The translations under genes and the position numbers were made by a program. The notes beneath the pieces are model-generated. The model searched no databases. It was not told where the DNA came from and saw only the letters and a program-made list of their open reading frames with translations. This document shows positions 24,976-34,431 of a DNA stretch of 64,000 bases, one piece after another. The first letter of the stretch is position 1, and each line of letters begins with the position of its first letter. Source of the stretch: Cacconaster sp045642485 (GTDB lineage Bacteria; Bacteroidota; Bacteroidia; Bacteroidales; UBA932); NCBI GenBank assembly GCA_045642485.1, contig JAZUIV010000016.1, forward strand, positions 1 through 64,000. Reading direction: 5' to 3'.

Positions 24976-26757
24976 ATGAGAAAATTCTTGTTAGCAGCAC
25001 TATTTTCCTGCATCTTATCTTCCTGTACAGGCAATTTTGTTCCCAATGACAGAAAAGGCAAACAGCACATTGCTGAAGTCTCTGCTTCCCAGCAGAAGCC
25101 ACGCTCCAAGCAGATGGCATTGTTCGAAGACGGCAACTACGCAATGTTCATCCACTTCGGGCTATACTCCAAGCTGGAGGGTAACTGGAAAGGAAAACCT
25201 TATTGGGGCATTGCAGAATGGATTATGAGTCAGGCGAGCATACCTGCAGACGAATATATGGCGGAAGCCGCAGACTTCAAGCCGTCCGAGTTCGATGCCG
25301 AAGCCATCGTGCAGCTTGCAAAGGATGCCGGCATGAAGTACATCGTAATCACGGCCAAGCACCTCGAAGGTTTTGCGATGTACGACTCCGATGTGGATGA
25401 CTTCAACATCCACGACGCCGGCGGTTTTGGCCGCGACATAGTGGGAGAATTGGCAGATGCCTGTCACCGCGCCGGTCTCGGCATAGGTTTCTATTACTCC
25501 CAATACGAGGATTGGACTGCACCGGGTGCTGCAAACGGACCCAAGACCGACAGGAATGGACGTCCGGTGACCTACGACGAGTACTTCCGGAACAAGTGCG
25601 TGCCTCAACTCAAGGAACTGCTGACCAGATATGGAGAGCTGGAACTTATATGGTTCGACATGCCGGGTGACATAAAGCCCGAGTACTCCAAGGAACTGGT
25701 GGACCTCGTACATGAGCTGCAGCCCGGCTGCCTCGCTTCAGGCCGCGTAGGTAACGGTATGGGCGACTACGAATGTTTGGCCGATATGGAACTGCCCCCG
25801 AGAAACAACCCGGGGCCCTGGGAGTGCATAGACGCAACACAGGTAGGCTGGGGCTACAACAGCAACGACGCCGAGTGGAAGAGTCCCGGTTTCATAGTGC
25901 ATAATCTTACCTCTCTCATAGCAAGGGGCGGTACCCTTATGCTGAACGTCGGCCCGACTGCCACCGGGGCAATTCCGTCCGAAGCGGCAAAAACACTTCG
26001 AAAGGCCGGCGAGTGGGTACACAGGTATCCTGATGTCGTCTATGGCGCAGGCCCGTCCCCTTGGGGACACGCTCTGCCCTGGGGCGACGCAGTCACCCAG
26101 ACAGGTAAGATTTATTTGATTGTATATGAATGGCCGAAGGACGGCAAGCTCTGGGTTCCGGGAATAAGGTCTGCCATCGACGGTGTCAGACTGTACGGCG
26201 GCAAGTCGCTGAAATGGTCAACGACTGACATAAGCCCCGAAATCAGCGGTATGACCTGCATCGAGATACCGTTCCTCCAGCCCGATGAACTTGCTTCAGT
26301 GATAGAGATTGATGTATCGGACATCAACGTCAGCGATATGGTCACCGTTGATCCTTCAGTATCCACCGAATTGTCAGTGGTCTTCGGCGAGCATGGAGGC
26401 TGCGGGCACGACTGGTGGGGATGGATGGACAAGTTCGGTGAATGGAAATACAAGGACTTGCTCAGTGGATTCACTCAAGACAGCTGGTTTGACTGGACTG
26501 TAGATGTTCCCAAAGCCGGATATTATGACGTGGAACTCGAGTACAAGGGTGACGGATTCGTGCAGTGGCAGGTAGAGCTCAACGGAAAGGTCTTGTTCAT
26601 CAACAACCAGAAAGCGACAAATGCTTACGACCGGCACAGGCTCGGATGGATTGAAATCACCAGTCCCGGCCGGCACTGCATCTGCATAAGGACGGTCGGC
26701 GGAGACTTTGCCGGCGCCGATGTGACCGCAATCCGCTTCACCCCGGTAAAGCTCTGA
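24976..26757 (+). CDS. GH29 alpha-L-fucosidase, lipoprotein
   Basis: 593 residues. The N-terminus is a lipoprotein signal with lipobox ILSSC (Cys at residue 17). The GH29 catalytic domain starts with MFIHFGLYSKLEG and contains KYIVITAKHLEGFAMYDS, GIGFYYSQYEDW and ELELIWFDMPGD, where the Asp is the likely nucleophile. MLNVGPTATG is a further family marker. A C-terminal beta domain (about 440-593) resembles carbohydrate-binding modules. It releases fucose from host or plant glycans at the cell surface or in the periplasm and leads the glycosidase cluster. Confidence 0.93.
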   Translation: MRKFLLAALFSCILSSCTGNFVPNDRKGKQHIAEVSASQQKPRSKQMALFEDGNYAMFIHFGLYSKLEGNWKGKPYWGIAEWIMSQASIPADEYMAEAADFKPSEFDAEAIVQLAKDAGMKYIVITAKHLEGFAMYDSDVDDFNIHDAGGFGRDIVGELADACHRAGLGIGFYYSQYEDWTAPGAANGPKTDRNGRPVTYDEYFRNKCVPQLKELLTRYGELELIWFDMPGDIKPEYSKELVDLVHELQPGCLASGRVGNGMGDYECLADMELPPRNNPGPWECIDATQVGWGYNSNDAEWKSPGFIVHNLTSLIARGGTLMLNVGPTATGAIPSEAAKTLRKAGEWVHRYPDVVYGAGPSPWGHALPWGDAVTQTGKIYLIVYEWPKDGKLWVPGIRSAIDGVRLYGGKSLKWSTTDISPEISGMTCIEIPFLQPDELASVIEIDVSDINVSDMVTVDPSVSTELSVVFGEHGGCGHDWWGWMDKFGEWKYKDLLSGFTQDSWFDWTVDVPKAGYYDVELEYKGDGFVQWQVELNGKVLFINNQKATNAYDRHRLGWIEITSPGRHCICIRTVGGDFAGADVTAIRFTPVKL

Positions 26758-26795
26758 AAAAAACAACAGAGAAACCAGATTCTTATATTTTTGAT

Positions 26796-29486
26796 ATGAA
26801 AGAACTCAGGATATTTATTTTACTGTTTTCCGCGTTTTTGGCGACTGCGACATTTGCCCGGCAGTACCCCAATTCCGTGCCCGCACAGGATCGTCTGGAA
26901 ATGATGGAGTTCGCCAACCCCGATACACGATACGGACTGGATATCTGGTGGCACTGGCCGAACGGCAACATAAGTCGTGAAGCCATCCGGAAGGATTTGT
27001 GCAGTATGCACGCAAATGGCATCAAGCGTGCCACAATACTCAACGCCGAAGGCTCGGGACAGTATGTGCCGCGCGTCAACTTCGCCACCGATGAATGGTT
27101 TGCGATGTTCCGCTATGCCCTCGATGTCGCCGACAGTCTGGGGATGACGATTGGCGTACACAACTGTGACGGATGGAGCGAAAGCGGAGGCCCTTGGATT
27201 CCGGTGGAGAAATCAATGAAGACATATACCTGGAGCGACACTTCCGTACGCGGTGGCCAACGTATAGACACGATTCTTCCACAACCTGAGTCGAAACTGG
27301 ACTACTACCGTGACTACAAGGTGGTTGCATTTCCCGATACCGGCTCCGACGGGCCGGACTTCCTGAATTTCAGGGAACTTTTCGCGCTTAAGGCAAATAC
27401 CGGCATCAGAGATATCGAGCCTCGCTTTGCCGAAGGCGCAGCGCCTGTGAAAAGCGGTTCCGTTGTGGATATTACTGACTGTATGCAGCCGGACGGGCGT
27501 CTGGTCTGGGAAGCACCCAAGGGGAACTGGCGGATTGTCCGGTTGGGCTATACGACTACAGCCGAAGTCAACAAGCCGGCAACACCGGAAGGGACGGGAC
27601 TGGAATGCGACAAGATGGACGCCTCTGCAGTGGAACTCCATTTCAGGAATTTCCCCACGTGGCTTGTGCAGGCTGCCGGACCTCACGTTGGAAAGGCTTT
27701 CGAGTTCCTGCTGATAGACAGTTGGGAGTGCAAATATACCAACTGGGCCGAAGGCTTCCAGAATGAATTCGAAGCGCTTAACGGGTATTCGCTGGATAAA
27801 TGGATTCCCGTAATGTGCGGCTGTGTCGTGGAGAGTCCGGAGCGAACCGCTGCCTTCCTACACGATTATCAGAAGACGATAGCCACTCTGATAGACAGGA
27901 ATTATTATCAGAAATTCGCCGAACTTACGCATAATGCGGGCCTGGATTTGCACGCGGAGCCGATTTATGGCAACTCGCTGGAATATCCTCCTGCATTCTG
28001 TCTGGCAGGAAACAGGTATTGCGACGTGCCTATGACCGAGTTCTGGGCTTATCCCGGAGCAGACGGAAAGCCGGACTTCAACTGGAAGGAATTCCTGTTT
28101 GACGAATTTGCCATAGATGCCGCCCTTGTCTGCGGAAAGGATATCATAGGTGCGGAGGCGTACACTGCCGACGGACGTTTCTGCGAAACTCCCCAACTTC
28201 TCCGTCCTTTCGGAGATGCCGCCTTCTGTGCGGGAATCAACCAACTGACGCTTCATTCATATGTGATGCAGCCGTTCGACAGGGAACCGGTCCTGATGCT
28301 GATGGACTATTTCGGCGGTCATTTCAACCGCAACAATCCCTGGTGGACAATGGCTGCCGGGTGGTCTCTGTATCAGAGGCGTATTCAGTATGTAACACAG
28401 CAGGGGAAGCCCGTTATAGACGCACTTTACTATATCGGAGATCAGTTCACCCAGAATTTTCCTCTGCAACTGACCCATCACGACATTCCTTTCGGTTACC
28501 GCGCCTGCAGTTGCGACTATGCCTATCTCGACAGCCTGACAGGTGATGGTTTCAAGCGCCTCATTATTCCTGAAGGCGTGATGCTGGAGCGGCGTACCAA
28601 AGACAAACTCGCTGAACTTGCGGCAGATGGAGTCGAGATTTACTATGCAAGGAACGGAGAGCCCATACCGTTCGACATTGCTCCCGACTTCGCTGTTGGG
28701 AATGGAGCCCGCAATTTCCGTTTCCTGCACAAGCGCTTTGACAATCAGGAAGCCTATCTGCTGTTCAATCAGTTCGATGAAACTTTCAGCGGAGAAGTTG
28801 TTTTCAGGACATCGGGGAAGATTCCGGAACTGTGGGACCCCGAAACGGGAAAAGTCTATGCTCCTGCCTCCTGGAAGGATCTTGGCGATGGCCGCACTGC
28901 GGTGAAAGTTGATTTCAAGGCACTGCAGACTATGTTCGTCGTGTTCGGAGCAGAATCCTCGGCTCCTGAATTCCCGAAGAAGAAGAGTACCTTTGCCATT
29001 GATGATTATACGGCTATGCTGAGCTTCAATCCGGTGTACGATGCCGCGATAGATTCTTTCCGTTGCAATCGGTTGCAGTCACTGACCCTTTATGATGATG
29101 AGCAAGTCCGTAATTTCGGGGGATTTGTGAACTACCGCATAGAATTCGATGCTCCTGAAGGTATCCGGGAAAGCGACTGTCTGGCAATCAACCTCGGTCG
29201 CCTGGATGCCGTTGCCGGCGTAAGGCTCAACGGCACAGAACTCGGGGATGTGTGGCACAACGATACTGACCTTTTCATTGACGGACTGCTCCCGAAAAGG
29301 AATGTCCTGGAAGTCAGGGTTGCCACAACCCTGCATAACAGGATTGCGTCAGATGTAAAGGAATTCGGGAAGCCGGTCCACGTCACCAGCCCGATGGGGG
29401 AAGGGACACTGTCTTATTTCGCCGGTTCCGACCTTTTCGAGTCAGGCCTTCTCGGACCGCTCAGCATCTCGGTGTATCAGCAATAA
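26796..29486 (+). CDS. GH106-like alpha-L-rhamnosidase
   Basis: 896 residues with a signal peptide (about 1-22). The GH106 hallmark WWHWPNGNISREAIRKDL is near the start of the catalytic region; the metal/catalytic stretches HNCDGWSESGGPW and LLIDSWECKYTNW follow. The C-terminus has a galactose-binding-like beta domain. GH106 enzymes cleave alpha-L-rhamnose from pectic and other glycans. A TATTTTTG -7 box ends 2 nt before the ATG. It follows the fucosidase gene by 38 bp. Confidence 0.85.
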   Translation: MKELRIFILLFSAFLATATFARQYPNSVPAQDRLEMMEFANPDTRYGLDIWWHWPNGNISREAIRKDLCSMHANGIKRATILNAEGSGQYVPRVNFATDEWFAMFRYALDVADSLGMTIGVHNCDGWSESGGPWIPVEKSMKTYTWSDTSVRGGQRIDTILPQPESKLDYYRDYKVVAFPDTGSDGPDFLNFRELFALKANTGIRDIEPRFAEGAAPVKSGSVVDITDCMQPDGRLVWEAPKGNWRIVRLGYTTTAEVNKPATPEGTGLECDKMDASAVELHFRNFPTWLVQAAGPHVGKAFEFLLIDSWECKYTNWAEGFQNEFEALNGYSLDKWIPVMCGCVVESPERTAAFLHDYQKTIATLIDRNYYQKFAELTHNAGLDLHAEPIYGNSLEYPPAFCLAGNRYCDVPMTEFWAYPGADGKPDFNWKEFLFDEFAIDAALVCGKDIIGAEAYTADGRFCETPQLLRPFGDAAFCAGINQLTLHSYVMQPFDREPVLMLMDYFGGHFNRNNPWWTMAAGWSLYQRRIQYVTQQGKPVIDALYYIGDQFTQNFPLQLTHHDIPFGYRACSCDYAYLDSLTGDGFKRLIIPEGVMLERRTKDKLAELAADGVEIYYARNGEPIPFDIAPDFAVGNGARNFRFLHKRFDNQEAYLLFNQFDETFSGEVVFRTSGKIPELWDPETGKVYAPASWKDLGDGRTAVKVDFKALQTMFVVFGAESSAPEFPKKKSTFAIDDYTAMLSFNPVYDAAIDSFRCNRLQSLTLYDDEQVRNFGGFVNYRIEFDAPEGIRESDCLAINLGRLDAVAGVRLNGTELGDVWHNDTDLFIDGLLPKRNVLEVRVATTLHNRIASDVKEFGKPVHVTSPMGEGTLSYFAGSDLFESGLLGPLSISVYQQ

Positions 29487-29512
29487 AGGCTCTCGGTATT
29501 TCAAGACACTTC

Positions 29513-31213
29513 TTATTTCAACGGGTAGGTATAAAGTCTTATGCGGTATATGCCGGAGACTTTGAAACGGTCCTGCCATACACTCCAATGCATCCTTTGG
29601 TAGGACGGCCTGTATAGCGGGCCGTTGACATTGAAGACACCGTCGTCAAAATCTTCGTTCGGCATCCTGCCGCGAAGATAAAGCATATTGTTGTGGGCCG
29701 TCTCGTCACCGTTCAGAACGAAAATGGTGTTGCAGCTTCCGTCCTCTTCGTATTGCACTTCCTCGGCATAAGCTATCTTGCACACCAGATTCGGATTGTC
29801 GGATGAGAAGGTGATGTAGGCACCGACACCGGCCACCAGAAATTCGTCCGGTCCTGTCTGAACCGCCAGCCCGTGTGCGACCCTTTCTCCCTTGACATAG
29901 TGCACGTGGAAATTGTAATGCCCGAAAGAGAATGACGTGGAGTCATCGGGCTGGTTGACTTCCTTCATCCTCATAAATCCGTGCATGCTGCCATCGCCCT
30001 GATGCTCCGAGATGACAGGAAGAAGTTCGTTCAGCACTTCATATTCCCCAAGCATATATCTGTCGTTGTAGCATTCTTCATATCCGAACGGTGCATAGCA
30101 CATAGCATCGTATTCTCCCAGGGCCAGATATGCCGGACCTGCTTCACGGCTGACTTCGGGGATGAAAAGAGGATTGTCGGCACGCTTGTAAAGGCCGAAA
30201 TATCTTGCACAGTCATTGAGATAGACATCCGGAGACAGCCAGTCCAGGTCCGGTGCCGCTGCCTTATAGACATCCAGCACGCAGGGGCGCGGCCCGCCGT
30301 TGGGGTAGGAGCCGAATCTTGCGTCATCATCGGCAAGCCATACATTGGCGTACATAGGCAGGTCAAATCCTTCCTTGCCTGCTTTTGCAACCTCGTTGAC
30401 ATAGGATGCGAAATGCCAGGCCATAAAGATCTGTTTTGCGGCACCTGTATCACCGAATACCTGACTCCAGCTGCCCGAGATTCTGTGCCCGTTCTCCTCC
30501 CAGGCCTTTTCAAGCATAAGAGAGAGGGATCCCTTGTGGGTTGAGAGATATTTCATGAGAGAGTCAGGGACATTGGCACCGAACGCCCTTACCGCCTCTT
30601 CGGAATGGTCTATGTCCACGAAGGCTCCCACTTCGTTCTCGACCTGAACCAGACATATCATATGGTTGGTGTCGTGAGTGCCGATATAGGACATAAGCGT
30701 CTTGAAAGCCTTTGCATCGGCTTCAAGGGTTTCCTTGCAGAGAGGGGAAAGTGTCGTGGTGTTCTCACCGGCAGAGTTCCGTACCCTGAAGAAACGTCTG
30801 GTATCGGACTTGACCCATAAGGGGGCATAGGATGATTCTCCGTTCTTCCAGCTGCCGAACCACGCGACGGCGGTCCTCAGTCCGTATTGATTGGCGAGTG
30901 CGATGATATGGTCGATTTCGGAAAAATCGAAACGGCCTTCCTCAGGCTCAAGCTGTTCCCAGCTGACCACCGTTATGACGGAGTTCATACCCATCTGCTT
31001 TGCAGTGCGGTATGAAGATTCAGCCGCAAGAGAGGTCGAGGATGAGGAGTTGTGCATTTCACCGCCAAGCATTATGAACGGTTTCCCGTCCTGTACGAGC
31101 CTTGGGGTGCCGTTTATTGTCTCCACGGTGGCGGCACTGCGGTACGGCTGTGCAAATGTCGCAGTCGCCAAAAATGAGGAAAGCAGGAATGCTAATGTCT
31201 TGAGTGCGTTCAT
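29513..31213 (-). CDS. GH35-like beta-galactosidase (DUF5597 family)
   Basis: 566 residues with a signal peptide (cleavage after TFA, about residue 21). The clan GH-A TIM barrel starts with PFIMLGGEMHNSS; the acid/base Glu is in VQVENEVGAF and the nucleophile Glu in LFIPEVSREAG. The C-terminal beta domain corresponds to DUF5597. Family members remove terminal beta-galactose. It is convergent with the GH106 gene and divergent from the lipoprotein gene at 31290, sharing a palindromic control region. Confidence 0.87.
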   Translation of the reverse strand: MNALKTLAFLLSSFLATATFAQPYRSAATVETINGTPRLVQDGKPFIMLGGEMHNSSSSTSLAAESSYRTAKQMGMNSVITVVSWEQLEPEEGRFDFSEIDHIIALANQYGLRTAVAWFGSWKNGESSYAPLWVKSDTRRFFRVRNSAGENTTTLSPLCKETLEADAKAFKTLMSYIGTHDTNHMICLVQVENEVGAFVDIDHSEEAVRAFGANVPDSLMKYLSTHKGSLSLMLEKAWEENGHRISGSWSQVFGDTGAAKQIFMAWHFASYVNEVAKAGKEGFDLPMYANVWLADDDARFGSYPNGGPRPCVLDVYKAAAPDLDWLSPDVYLNDCARYFGLYKRADNPLFIPEVSREAGPAYLALGEYDAMCYAPFGYEECYNDRYMLGEYEVLNELLPVISEHQGDGSMHGFMRMKEVNQPDDSTSFSFGHYNFHVHYVKGERVAHGLAVQTGPDEFLVAGVGAYITFSSDNPNLVCKIAYAEEVQYEEDGSCNTIFVLNGDETAHNNMLYLRGRMPNEDFDDGVFNVNGPLYRPSYQRMHWSVWQDRFKVSGIYRIRLYTYPLK

Positions 31214-31217
31214 ATCA

Positions 31218-31255
31218 CAAACTTACATAAAATAGCGGGATTTTATGTAAGTTTG
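31218..31255. promoter_or_regulatory. Perfect palindrome carrying -7 boxes for both divergent genes
   Basis: CAAACTTACATAAAAT (31218-31233) and its exact reverse complement (31240-31255) flank a 6-nt spacer AGCGGG. Each arm ends in TAAGTTTG pointing outward. The minus-strand box is 4 nt from the beta-galactosidase ATG; the plus-strand box is 34 nt from the ATG at 31290. A dimeric regulator binding here could control both genes. Confidence 0.75.
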
Positions 31256-31289
31256 CGGTATTGAAAAGAAACCAAATAAAAACGATAGG

Positions 31290-31652
31290 ATGAAAACAAA
31301 GAAACTTTTGAGCGTCCTGATGCTCCTGGTAATGGTTGGAATGACCGTTTACTTATCTTCCTGCAGTAAGAACGACGAATACAATATCGTCGGTACCTGG
31401 AAAGCCACCCAGGATTCACTTCCCGATGAATATGCCGTTTTCCAATTCTCTTCGAATGGAGAAGGAAAGGCGACCTTATACAGTCAGGGTAAAGCCGAGG
31501 AGGAGGAATCATTCAAATATACTTTCTCAAAGACTACCTTGACATTGAATCATGACGGAGAAGTTGTAGTTTTGAATATAAACTGGTTGAGCCCCACCAA
31601 GTTCATCGGAAGTTCCGGTGACGGAGGAAGTATGACGTTTACAAAACAATAG
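31290..31652 (+). CDS. Lipocalin-like lipoprotein
   Basis: 120 residues with a lipoprotein signal (lipobox LSSC, Cys near residue 25). NIVGTWKATQ and the following alternating beta strands fit small lipocalin-like domains of Bacteroidota. No enzymatic motif. Its divergent, symmetric promoter links it to the beta-galactosidase gene. The start of the gene is duplicated as a remnant at 23730. Confidence 0.75.
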   Translation: MKTKKLLSVLMLLVMVGMTVYLSSCSKNDEYNIVGTWKATQDSLPDEYAVFQFSSNGEGKATLYSQGKAEEEESFKYTFSKTTLTLNHDGEVVVLNINWLSPTKFIGSSGDGGSMTFTKQ

Positions 31653-31662
31653 TCGCAACCCG

Positions 31663-31694
31663 GCGGGATGGTGAAGGGCGGTTTTCGATCCCGC
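31663..31694. repeat. REP-like hairpin, copy B
   Basis: GCGGGAT, 18-nt loop GGTGAAGGGCGGTTTTCG, ATCCCGC. Same length and nearly the same loop as copy A. It lies between the lipoprotein gene and the convergent GH43 gene. Confidence 0.8.
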
Positions 31695-31714
31695 GGGGCA
31701 GAATTTTGTCACGA

Positions 31715-31744
31715 CGGGATGGTAAAAGCCGGTTTTCGATCCCG
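31715..31744. repeat. REP-like hairpin, copy C
   Basis: CGGGAT, 18-nt loop GGTAAAAGCCGGTTTTCG, ATCCCG, 20 bp after copy B. The linker between B and C contains GCAGAATTTTGTCACG, reminiscent of the GGCAAAAGGTGACG that flanks copy D. Confidence 0.75.
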
Positions 31745-31773
31745 ACGATGTGATGACACGGTTTAGAAGCTGT

Positions 31774-33381
31774 TTAGGGATAGGCCACAAACTGAAAGTC
31801 GAGGAATTCGCAGATGGAGACGCCTTTGGATTTGGATTCAAAGGCGAAAAAGAGGGGCTTCTTTCCTTTGATTCCATCAAGGCTGGAGACGGGGGTGATG
31901 TATTCCGACAGTTGCTTCGGATCGGAGGCGCTGATACGGAATTCTCCGATGAGGATGCCTCCGCGTCTCTCACTCGGGCCTCCAACAAGGACACGGACTG
32001 TCCCTTCTACGCCTTCCGGCTTGAAATGAGCTTTCAGTTTTATGTTTTTGAGATTTGCTATCCTGTCAAAATTGTAGTATTTGAAGCCTACAACCGAACC
32101 TGATGTATTGTTGACCACGGGGCAGAGAGGCTGTTTCAAGTTGTATGGGCCGAACCACGGGCTTTGGTCAGAAGTTCTGGAGGCTTTGACGTAGGAGCCG
32201 CTGAAGAAGAAATTCGGGAAGGATTCCGTGGCTCCGTCAGGGTTTACGAAATAGCAGGCCCAGCCTGCGGCAGATTTTGCCAGAGGGTCAAGACCTTCCG
32301 TACGGAAACCCTCGGAAGTGACCTCGCCTTCGGCGATGTGAACCTTTCCTCCGGGACCTTCTTCGACATCGATGGTGATGGATGCGACCATAGCTTGGCG
32401 GGAGTACTGGTCAGTGCCGGTCTGGCGGTGGTAGAACACCCACCATTGCCCGCCGATTTCCACTATGCCGCCGTGGGTGTTGCCGAAGGGGCAGGCTGTT
32501 GCGACCGGTTTTCCGCTTTCATCCACGTCCCTGCCACGGGCATCTATCACGATTCCTCCGTATGTGAAAGGCCCGAGAGGGTTGTCGGAATATGCGTATG
32601 AAAGATTATAGTTGCTCTTGTCGATTCCGGATTCGGCCTGAGGACTCATTCTGCTGTAAATCAGGATATACTTGTCTTTGATTTTGCGTATGGAGGAGGC
32701 TTCGAAGAACTGGAAGATGCCTTCCTTGTCCAGCCCGGAAATCAGATTGTGAACTGCTTCGCATCCTGGCTTGACGGTAGCCATCGTATTGGGATCCAAC
32801 TCTGCGCCATAGGATTCTCCGAATCCCCAGTAACCATATACCCTCCCGTCATCGTCCACAAAGACCGCAGGGTCGAACCCGAGTGTTCCGACAGTTCTGC
32901 GGGGATTCTCCGGGTCCCAGTTGCATACCTCGAAGGGTCCGTCGGGGCGCAGACTGCGGGCAACCAGAGTGGAACGTTCGTCGGACTGCACATTCGGGTA
33001 GAGATAATAGACCTTGACGCCTTTTTCAGTACGGACGGTCACGTCCGGAGCATAGAGGACATCTCCAACTCCATCTGCATTCAGAAGGTTGCCGTCACGG
33101 TCGCATCTGTTCTCGAAAATCACTCCATCATATCTCCAGTTGCTCAAATCATTCACCGGGGCTGACCATACCACCTGCTCCCGCCCGCAATAATATTTTA
33201 TGAGGGAATCGTGGGAGCCATAAACATAAACCCTGTACTCTCCGGGCTTGTCCGGGTCTTCGAAGACATAGGGTTCCCCATCGGGAATGTGTTCCCACAT
33301 AGGCATATAGGGGTTCTGCGCCAGCCCCGTCATAACTGCAGCGAGCAAGGTCAGTGCCGTGAAGATGGTTTTGAGTTTCAT
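31774..33381 (-). CDS. GH43-family glycoside hydrolase
   Basis: 535 residues with a signal peptide (cleavage near residue 21). The five-bladed propeller carries the GH43 triad: Asp in the early GEPYVFEDPDKPGEYRVYV segment (base), Asp in LGFDPAVFVDDDGRVYGYWG (pKa modulator) and Glu in FFEASSIRKIKDKYILIYS (acid). FGNTHGGIVEIGGQWWVFYH is typical. A C-terminal beta domain of about 150 residues resembles CBM6. Likely arabinofuranosidase, xylosidase or galactosidase; subfamily not determined. Minus-strand -7 box TATGTTTG at 33405-33398. Confidence 0.88.
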   Translation of the reverse strand: MKLKTIFTALTLLAAVMTGLAQNPYMPMWEHIPDGEPYVFEDPDKPGEYRVYVYGSHDSLIKYYCGREQVVWSAPVNDLSNWRYDGVIFENRCDRDGNLLNADGVGDVLYAPDVTVRTEKGVKVYYLYPNVQSDERSTLVARSLRPDGPFEVCNWDPENPRRTVGTLGFDPAVFVDDDGRVYGYWGFGESYGAELDPNTMATVKPGCEAVHNLISGLDKEGIFQFFEASSIRKIKDKYILIYSRMSPQAESGIDKSNYNLSYAYSDNPLGPFTYGGIVIDARGRDVDESGKPVATACPFGNTHGGIVEIGGQWWVFYHRQTGTDQYSRQAMVASITIDVEEGPGGKVHIAEGEVTSEGFRTEGLDPLAKSAAGWACYFVNPDGATESFPNFFFSGSYVKASRTSDQSPWFGPYNLKQPLCPVVNNTSGSVVGFKYYNFDRIANLKNIKLKAHFKPEGVEGTVRVLVGGPSERRGGILIGEFRISASDPKQLSEYITPVSSLDGIKGKKPLFFAFESKSKGVSICEFLDFQFVAYP

Positions 33382-33425
33382 AATGTCGGTTGTTCTTCAA
33401 ACATAAAGTTATAAAAAATGATTCT

Positions 33426-33433
33426 TATATTTG
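33426..33433 (+). promoter_or_regulatory. -7 promoter box of the FucU-like gene
   Basis: TATATTTG, back to back with the minus-strand TATGTTTG at 33405-33398; predicted start near 33440. Confidence 0.45.
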
Positions 33434-33505
33434 TGTTGTAAAGAGGCCGAACCGGAAGAAATGAACAGATTTGGCCTTTTGCAGGATGGGACATTGTTTT
33501 ACAAA

Positions 33506-34039
33506 ATGAATAAAAAATTATTATTGCTTATGATTGCAGGCCTTTCACTGCTTTCCTGCGCTCCGAAAGAAACGACCTGGAGCGATCAGTTCGAATCGAT
33601 GCTTCCTCTGCTGGGACACCGCAACTGGATTGTTGTTGCCGATATGGCATATCCGCTCCAGTCCGGCGACGGAATCACCACCCTCTATGCCGACGAGGAT
33701 TATCTTGACGTACTGGCAAAGGTCAAGGGCTCGATTGATGCCGCCGCGCACGTCTATCCGCACATTTGGCGTGACCGCGAGCTGGGCTTCATTGACGAAT
33801 CCCTTATGCCCGGCATCGACGCCACGAAGGCGGGAATCGAAAAGATACTCGGTTCCGAGGCTCAATCCATTGATCACGAAGACCTTATCAAACGTCTTGA
33901 CGAAGCTGGAGGTCTCTATCAGGTAGTCATCATCAAAACACCGATGACAACCCCTTACACAACGGTCTTCTTTGAGTTGGACTGCGCCTACTGGGATGCC
34001 GAAAAGGCCGCCGCTCTCAACCGGAAAATGGGGCGCTGA
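33506..34039 (+). CDS. RbsD/FucU-like lipoprotein
   Basis: 177 residues from the ATG at 33506, which begins a lipoprotein signal (lipobox LLSC); in-frame starts at 33431 and 33461 precede it but would spoil the signal peptide. The mature part has MLPLLGHRNWIVVADMAYP, similar to the N-terminal His-containing segment of fucose mutarotase/ribose pyranase (FucU/RbsD). These interconvert sugar anomers; an exported version next to a fucosidase would fit anomer handling outside the cytoplasm. The assignment is by motif resemblance only. Confidence 0.55.
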   Translation: MNKKLLLLMIAGLSLLSCAPKETTWSDQFESMLPLLGHRNWIVVADMAYPLQSGDGITTLYADEDYLDVLAKVKGSIDAAAHVYPHIWRDRELGFIDESLMPGIDATKAGIEKILGSEAQSIDHEDLIKRLDEAGGLYQVVIIKTPMTTPYTTVFFELDCAYWDAEKAAALNRKMGR

Positions 34040-34044
34040 GGTAT

Positions 34045-34431
34045 TTATCTCCCAAGGGTCTGGCGTATCTCCTGAACGTTGTGTGCAATCCAGAAGACGG
34101 ATGCACCGATGAAGAGGGATACGGCCATATTCAGGACCGTCCGTGGTTCCAGGAAGGGAATCTGCAGCAGATTAACCTTTTCAGGCAGGAGTTGCAGAAA
34201 ATCATACGGGATATTGCCAATTGTTGCCATCGCAAGTGACCCGGCACAGACTCCCGCGACTAGCGCATATATGACAGTATGCCTGTACCGCTTGATTTGC
34301 CTGTCCTGCACCTGCTTGATATATTCAACCTTGTCAAGGCTCCTGTCCAGAGTCTGAAGAAAATCCGCATTGTCCTCGAATTCTGCTCTGGCAGATTCGA
34401 AAAGTTTCTGTATGTCATTGTCCGGAGTCAT
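34045..34431 (-). CDS. Small membrane protein, possible anti-sigma factor
   Basis: 128 residues: an acidic soluble N-terminus (about 1-45), a charged KVEYIKQVQDRQIKRYRH segment and two membrane helices (about 52-70 and 95-118). It is the last gene of a three-gene minus-strand unit and overlaps the ECF sigma gene by 4 bp, which is the usual place of a cognate anti-sigma factor. No ZAS motif is visible, so the role is inferred from position. Confidence 0.6.
   Translation of the reverse strand: MTPDNDIQKLFESARAEFEDNADFLQTLDRSLDKVEYIKQVQDRQIKRYRHTVIYALVAGVCAGSLAMATIGNIPYDFLQLLPEKVNLLQIPFLEPRTVLNMAVSLFIGASVFWIAHNVQEIRQTLGR

Noticed and set aside
31663..31744. CRISPR array
   Set aside because: Two hairpins only, with self-complementary repeats, no regular spacers and no cas genes in the window.
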